Below are positions 60,301-64,000 of a stretch of 64,000 nt of DNA, in pieces (position 1 is the first letter of the stretch; each line of letters begins with the position of its first letter). A program made the translations under genes and the position numbers. Location of the stretch: positions 20,537,520 through 20,601,519 of the forward strand of contig CM036257.1 in assembly GCA_020698575.1 (NCBI GenBank). Reading direction: 5' to 3'. The notes below the pieces were generated by a model. That model saw only the letters and a list, made by a program, of their open reading frames with translations. It searched no databases and was not told where the DNA came from. Source of the stretch: Bostrychus sinensis (Eukaryota > Chordata > Actinopteri > Gobiiformes > Eleotridae).

Positions 60301-61426
60301 AGCCATAAACATAAAGTCAACATTATCAATAAATGAGTGCTGGTCCCAAAGCCTGAATAAAAGGGTTGTGTCAGTAAGGGCATCCAGAATAAAACATGTT
60401 ATGCCAAATCAAAGGTAAAGTAAATGCCAAAAGGAAAGAAGTAGTACTAAAGCCATAAAATAAATGTGTTTCATCTTTTCAATTGAAAATACTAAAACAA
60501 TTTAAATTTTATGGATGTGTCTATATATGCACGCATTGCTGGTTTGGACCAATGGCGTGGCAGTACTGGTAGTTATGGACATGGTCTTGGTTTGATAACA
60601 AAGTTAATTTTCGTCCGCTTACTCTCTTTATGGGTCTTGGGTACCTGAGCCTAGCCCAGTAACTTTGGGCCTCAGGCGGGATACGCCCTAGTCACAGGGC
60701 TGACACGGGGCAATTTAGATTCACCAAGTCACCAACAAACGCAAGTCTTTGGACGGTGGGAGTAAGCTGGAGTACAGGGAGAAAACCCACGGGGACACAG
60801 GGAAGACATGCAGACTCATGATAACAAAGTGACTATTTCTATCACTAAGATGCTGCGCTGAGTGGGTAAAAATACCTCATTATAAGTGCTAAGTGGCTGT
60901 TAGTGGTTACTAGTTTTATCTGAAAGTTCCTGTACTCTGCAAGGGCTCACCCAGATGATTCTGTGTAACAGGCCACTGCTCAGTCAGGTAAAAACATTGC
61001 TAGAGATAGTAGAAATGGCTGCCATAATGACATAAAACATCTATGCATAAGTGTAATTCATGTGTTTAAACCAGCTTGAGTTAATGACTAAAATAGGACA
61101 GAGGGAAAATGTTGACCCTACATTTAGTTTTTCCATTTCCCAGGGGAAAACAGATCTTACGGGACAAGCCTAATCACTGCAAAAAGTGCTCAGCCTGCTG
61201 GTGATTATACAGTGTCATCATGAATTACAGTATATGACAAGTGTATTGGATTGTCACCTTTGAGTGTGCCATCATTTTGACTCACCCTGGTACTGTAGGG
61301 GTATGTCTATCTTGGGTCCGATGACATAGTGCCCCTCCTCGAGGCTGTGTGCTGTCACTGTGGTCCACTGGCGACAGGAGTGTAGCAGCACCAGGTCCTC
61401 CTCTGACAGGCCCTCCACACACTCCC
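50160..61426 (-). CDS. garem2: GRB2-associated regulator of MAPK1, subtype 2 (GAREM2), 5'-partial
   Basis: Adaptor of growth-factor signalling; the GAREM family couples activated receptor tyrosine kinases to GRB2/SHP2 and ERK. Coding exons: 61426-61286, 55074-54944, 53981-53816, 52568-51718, 51028-50859, 50748-50160; all junctions keep phase and give about 681 residues. The first exon here begins in phase 1 with GECVEGLSEEDLVLLHSC, so an upstream exon with the start codon is missing. The first three exons and most of the fourth form the CABIT region (HYVIGPKIDIPLQY, CLVCMNHRTN, IIERVRLPVNV). VVSGEFS and SKTVVLCL fit subtype 2 better than subtype 1. Proline-rich SH3-type ligands follow (PPPVPPKS, APPVPPRC, SPPVPPRF), then the family motif LYCYPCSWGDC and a C-terminal SAM domain over the last ~65 residues, ending GWRPKI-stop. 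Linkage to hadha/hadhb matches human. A 6.2 kb first visible intron is full of repeats. Confidence 0.94.
52638..52800. repeat. Dispersed repeat in garem2 intron
   Basis: AAGAATAAGAAAACCTTTATTAG, GTCCCTCAGTGAGGAAAGTGC resembles the fish 'TTTATTAGTCCC' repeat. The remainder is unclear. Confidence 0.4.
53200..53500. repeat. Decayed hAT-like relic
   Basis: AACGGTTTCAAATTGG, CAGTATCAAAAGTATC, CGATATCAGTTTTG and TTTTGTCCCAGCCCTAC resemble the ends and interior of the element at 54377-54732 (GGGCTGGGTACCG; ACCGGTATCAAAAACC). Confidence 0.35.
54090..54925 (+). mobile_element. RTE-type LINE 3' end, interrupted
   Basis: Plus-strand translation shows the C-terminal polymerase tail typical of RTE-family LINEs: VYKTVVRP, LYGLKTVAL, a MERITDEYIRRT stretch and LRWFGHVQRRDS. 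Then comes an insertion (54377-54732), and the element resumes with the glycine/arginine-rich end and GACCCCTAAAAG 3' end. It is 5'-truncated with some frame damage. It lies antisense in garem2 and ends only about 20 bp from the exon at 54944. Confidence 0.88.
54377..54732. mobile_element. hAT-like non-autonomous element nested in the RTE LINE
   Basis: Perfect 18 bp inverted ends ATAGGGCTGGGTACCGTT (54377-54394 and complement 54715-54732). An exact 8 bp duplication ATATGGGT flanks it at 54369-54376 and 54733-54740, as in hAT insertions. It is 356 bp with no transposase. Confidence 0.88.
55608..55735 (-). mobile_element. SINE family A fragment
   Basis: GGGATCACCACAGCAAATC, GCTGATGCCCTTCCTGAC, TCCGTGCTTGGAC. 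It abuts the MITE that starts at 55738. Confidence 0.65.
55738..56522. mobile_element. CAGTGGTGGA-ended MITE copy, carrying a LINE fragment
   Basis: Left end CCAGTGGTGGACAAAGTACTC and right end TTACTGTCCACCTCTGG are inverted, and both inner flanks are rich in ACTTGAGTAAAAGTA-type sequence. This end type recurs in other copies in the window. The middle holds unrelated LINE sequence. Confidence 0.75.
56022..56215 (+). mobile_element. LINE reverse-transcriptase C-terminal fragment
   Basis: Plus-strand frame reads MWGTTYKTIIDMMVLQQKRA then ILIINKAGF. W-G-x-T-Y-K-T followed by L-Q-K-R-A-I-x-I-I-N is the typical tail of L2/Rex-like LINE polymerases. It is short and 5'-truncated. Confidence 0.7.
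57060..57205. mobile_element. Short MITE relic
   Basis: GCGTACTTCAAGAGTA at the left and AGTTACTTTCCACCTGC at the right, same end type as at 55738. An (AAT)n tract follows directly. Confidence 0.45.
57222..57299 (+). repeat. (AAT)25 microsatellite in garem2 intron
   Basis: Pure AAT/TAA trinucleotides over about 77 bases. Gives a poly-Ile frame on the minus strand. Confidence 0.95.
57540..57722 (+). mobile_element. LINE 3' tail
   Basis: TTTATTTGTG-rich sequence followed by TGTAAAAGAGAGTCTCAATTGG and TGTAAATAAAGATTAT resembles the 3' end of fish L2/Rex-like LINEs. The family is assigned from memory. Confidence 0.5.
58583..58616 (+). repeat. (GA)n tract
   Basis: AGAGAGAGAGAGAGAAAGAGAG, garem2 intron. 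Confidence 0.85.
59008..59036 (-). mobile_element. SINE family A scrap
   Basis: GCCTGATGCCCTTCCTGAAC only. Confidence 0.35.
60079..60104 (+). repeat. (CA)12 microsatellite in garem2 intron
   Basis: Uninterrupted CA. Confidence 0.95.
60335..60416 (+). mobile_element. SINE family A fragment in garem2 intron
   Basis: GGTCCCAAAGCCTGAATAAA, GTCAGTAAGGGCATCCAG, TTATGCCAAATCAA. Confidence 0.65.
60615..60830 (-). repeat. Dispersed family C copy, reverse
   Basis: GGCCTCAGGCGGGATACGCC, CAGGGCTGACACGGGGCAAT, AAGTCTTTGGACGGTGGG, GAGAAAACCCACG. Confidence 0.65.
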
Positions 61427-63090
61427 CTGAAACCAACCAAAATAAAAAGGCCACTGGTTCTCAAACTGTGATATGGGTTACACTTGTGGTACACGGGCAT
61501 CTTCTGGTTGTACTTAGGAGTCTTTTGTTCAAATCCTGATTTAGTTAAATTTAAAGCCAGTTTTATACCTAGTCCTCCTCTGTTTGGGGATTAAATGTGA
61601 AGTGTATTGCTTAGTCTGATTTAAGTCTAGTTTAGCCCTGGTTTAGTCCTTGTTTAGTCCTGGTTATGTCCTGGTTCAGTCACAGTTTAGTCTGGTTTTA
61701 GTCCTGTCTGGTAGTTTAGTCCCAGTTTATTCCCTGTTTTGCCCCTTATTTTAATCCAGTAAAGATGTTTGAAAGCCAAAATATTTTCTGAGGTGGTACT
61801 TGAAAAGTCTGAGAACCGTTGGATTATTGGGCCATAACAACAAAACAGTCCGATTTCTAAAACAAACAAACCAGCGGAAATCAATGGAAAAGACACATTG
61901 AAGGTTCAGTGTCTGTAATTAGCACCATCTGTGACACTTCACCAGCCCTATACTCATCAGTACTTTGTAGGATCTGGCAACCCACTATTATAGTGCCCCC
62001 ATCCACACAGAGCTCTCACTGAAGCCATCATGTAGTGGCAGTAACAGCATTGATTTCTGCTGATAGCACAGTGCTACAATTCAATGGCAAACACACACTC
62101 ACACATGGTTCACAGCCAATGCCACACTTTTTTACTTTGGGCCTGGTGGATAAATATTTCTCTAAAACAATTCAATCAGTGTAATTGGATGGCATAGTTA
62201 AGGATTGTAATGAGTGTCAGTCAGCAATAAAAGAGGTTTGAAATTGAGATTTAGTATTGCAGAGACATGGCAAAGCAACACCTTGGTCAGTACTTAGTCA
62301 CAACACTTTCACATTCAATAGACAAATGTTGTAAATGTGTGTTAGTAGCTTTAACTTGTTGACAAGGAAGAAATCTTTCTTGGTGTCTAATGAGACACAC
62401 CACTGAAAATAATTGGATAAAAGGGTCAAATTTGGAAGTAGTTAAAGCTTGAACTGATGGCTAAAGTAGGGAGTAATAAAAAAGAGATTCTCCAGGACCA
62501 GAGTGTCATAACCTCTCAAAGTGTGTAGATATTTTTAAGCCTAGTGACAGTGAAGTTGGTCGACAGGAAATGGGGTGAGAGAGAGGGAAAGACATGAAGT
62601 AAATTGTTTTGAGCTGAATTCGAACCCAGGTCACCCCATATGCGGTATGTGCTCTACCAGGAGTACCACTGAGGCGACCCCTCTATGTGTTTTAAAAAAG
62701 TTAGTCTGACAGTCACAGAACAGGGTGCTGGCTCAGATTTGCAGACTGCTTCTAAATTAACTAATAACGGATGACTGGGTTAAATGCATAAACATTGTCT
62801 TCCAATAAGTAGGCTAAAGCAGGCATCTGCAAAAACACTTTTACAAATCATATTTGGTTGAACAAGTGCCCTTCACAGATGTGCTGCTTAACCAATACAC
62901 TACATTATATTTTACAACCAAAACATGGAAAAGTGTAATTTGCTGAACTGATAGTGTTTAAGAGGCCCACAATGTGCCTTTTGTTACCTAATGCATTAAC
63001 CAGTTAGACTTCACTTCATGTTTCCTTGAATCTTAATTTGATAACTTGTAGTCAGGAAATTTCTCTTTATTAGAATGCTCCCTTTGCTTT
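61427..63090 (-). other. garem2: garem2 upstream intron
   Basis: No exon with the GAREM start found. Contains a block of TTTAGTCC-type imperfect repeats at 61610-61735 and the family B SINE at 62515. Confidence 0.5.
62515..62684 (-). mobile_element. tRNA-derived SINE, family B, reverse copy
   Basis: Minus reading: GGTCGCCTCAGTGGTAC, GGTAGAGCACATACCGC, GGGTTCGAATTC, TTCATGTCTTTCCCTC. The B box is intact. Confidence 0.75.
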
Positions 63091-63560
63091 GAACCCCGTC
63101 CCACGCGCGCCCACGGCAACATTATTGGATAAAACGCTGTTGTTGTTGGAAGTTGCTAATATGAAACGTACGTAGAGCCTTTTGTAAATACCTAACCGGC
63201 TTCTGGTCGGCTGCCTCTGCAAACATCACTGATTTGAACAGGGAAGTTAATAAACACCTCTGTGTCTCTCAAGCCCACGCGCAAACAGTCAAGTAAGGTG
63301 CGTAATTTTGTGGACACGGCTCGGGGGCGCGCACTTGTGCACAGAGCCAAAGTTGGGAGTTTTTCCCTCGCTCCTTTTAGTATTCCCCACATTCACCGAC
63401 AGATTACGAAATTTGCATATGAAAGGAACGGAGCAGCACTCGAGTAGCACAACAGACACTTTGTGGCTTTCCGGAGCAGCGCTGGACTGGATGGGCACTT
63501 TTGGCTCTGACAGGAATCGCGCGCTCCCAGAGTCTACAGCACTAAATGTGACAATTTGGT
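63090..63560. promoter_or_regulatory. CpG-bearing patch upstream of garem2 exons
   Basis: CCACGCGCGCCCACGG at 63100, GGCTCGGGGGCGCGCAC at 63318 and AATCGCGCGCTCCC at 63515. An octamer ATTTGCAT lies at 63411-63418. It could be a garem2 promoter or internal enhancer. Neither strand encodes the GAREM N-terminus. Confidence 0.35.
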
Positions 63561-64000
63561 TTAAATCATAAATGAGAAATGTCAATGCAAATGTAATTAT
63601 ACAAAGATAATGATCCTCCAGAAAGAAGTATTGGGTGGACTCCGCTCACTTGTACTGTCGGTGTCCCATTCTACAGCTGCGTCAATTTTATTGAAATAAG
63701 ACGGTACCGTGAAGATACAGATTTCAAAATAAAAGTGTTACAATTTTTTTTTTTTTTAATGTGTAATTCACAAAACACATAGTAGGCCATATTATGGGAT
63801 CTGCTACAGCCTATACTGTATAGCCTAATAAAAAATAAATGGCAAATATTGTAGGCCTAACTGGTAGTTTAAGGAAAGACTTCAAAAACATGTTTCAAAC
63901 AGAAGTGCCTGGACGAACCAATCAACAATATAATTTTAGAAAATAATGTTTCAAAAATGCAACCATATACTACAATGCATTATTAAATTATTCAGTCCTC

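Noticed and set aside
1..64000. CRISPR array, phage or bacterial defence system
   Set aside because: Vertebrate nuclear sequence; the tandem repeats are microsatellites and transposon units without regular unique spacers.

Overview
The window is nuclear DNA from a ray-finned (teleost-type) fish. The evidence is intron-split vertebrate genes with GT-AG introns, an AT-rich background, dense CA/GT, AAT and ACT microsatellites, and many short transposon relics of kinds common in teleosts (Tc1/mariner, piggyBac-like, hAT-like, RTE LINE, tRNA-derived SINEs). I see no bacterial gene, operon or CRISPR array.

Three protein-coding genes lie in the right half. hadhb (minus, coding exons 40338 to 34211) encodes the mitochondrial trifunctional protein beta subunit, a 3-ketoacyl-CoA thiolase of 472 aa. 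hadha (plus, coding exons 41310 to 48058) encodes the alpha subunit, enoyl-CoA hydratase plus 3-hydroxyacyl-CoA dehydrogenase, 763 aa. They sit head to head over a shared promoter interval of about 0.4 kb, the arrangement known for the mammalian pair, and their products form one complex for the last three steps of long-chain fatty-acid beta-oxidation. garem2 (minus, 61426 to 50160) lies tail to tail with hadha. It encodes a GRB2-associated adaptor with a CABIT region and a C-terminal SAM domain, and its first coding exon lies outside the window or was not found. HADHB-HADHA-GAREM2 linkage matches human 2p23 and supports the orthology calls.

Positions 1 to about 34200 hold no gene I can support. 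This part is gene-poor DNA with many dispersed repeats: a tRNA-SINE family whose body carries a conserved 'CCAAGCCTGGATAAAT' motif (about 11 pieces across the window), a second SINE family with a 'CAAATAAAGGC' tail, a third family with 'GTCCAAAGACATG', copies of a GTGGTGGA-ended MITE family, three loci of a composite (ACT)n repeat, and an internally deleted Tc1 element. Several GC-richer islands (near 8.0, 17.0, 21.0, 25.0, 27.0 and 31.4-32.3 kb) may be regulatory. One unexplained 142-codon open frame sits at 13.1-13.5 kb.

The introns carry insertions with readable boundaries: a degenerate 1.55 kb Tc1 element in hadhb intron 9, a 736 bp piggyBac-like element with TTAA duplication in hadha intron 13, and in garem2 an RTE LINE 3' end that a 356 bp hAT-like element later entered, leaving an exact 8 bp duplication. 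I did not find a wholly new biological system. The most unusual items are the composite ACT repeat family, the nested LINE/hAT insertion next to a splice donor, the GC-AG intron in hadha and the unexplained open frame.
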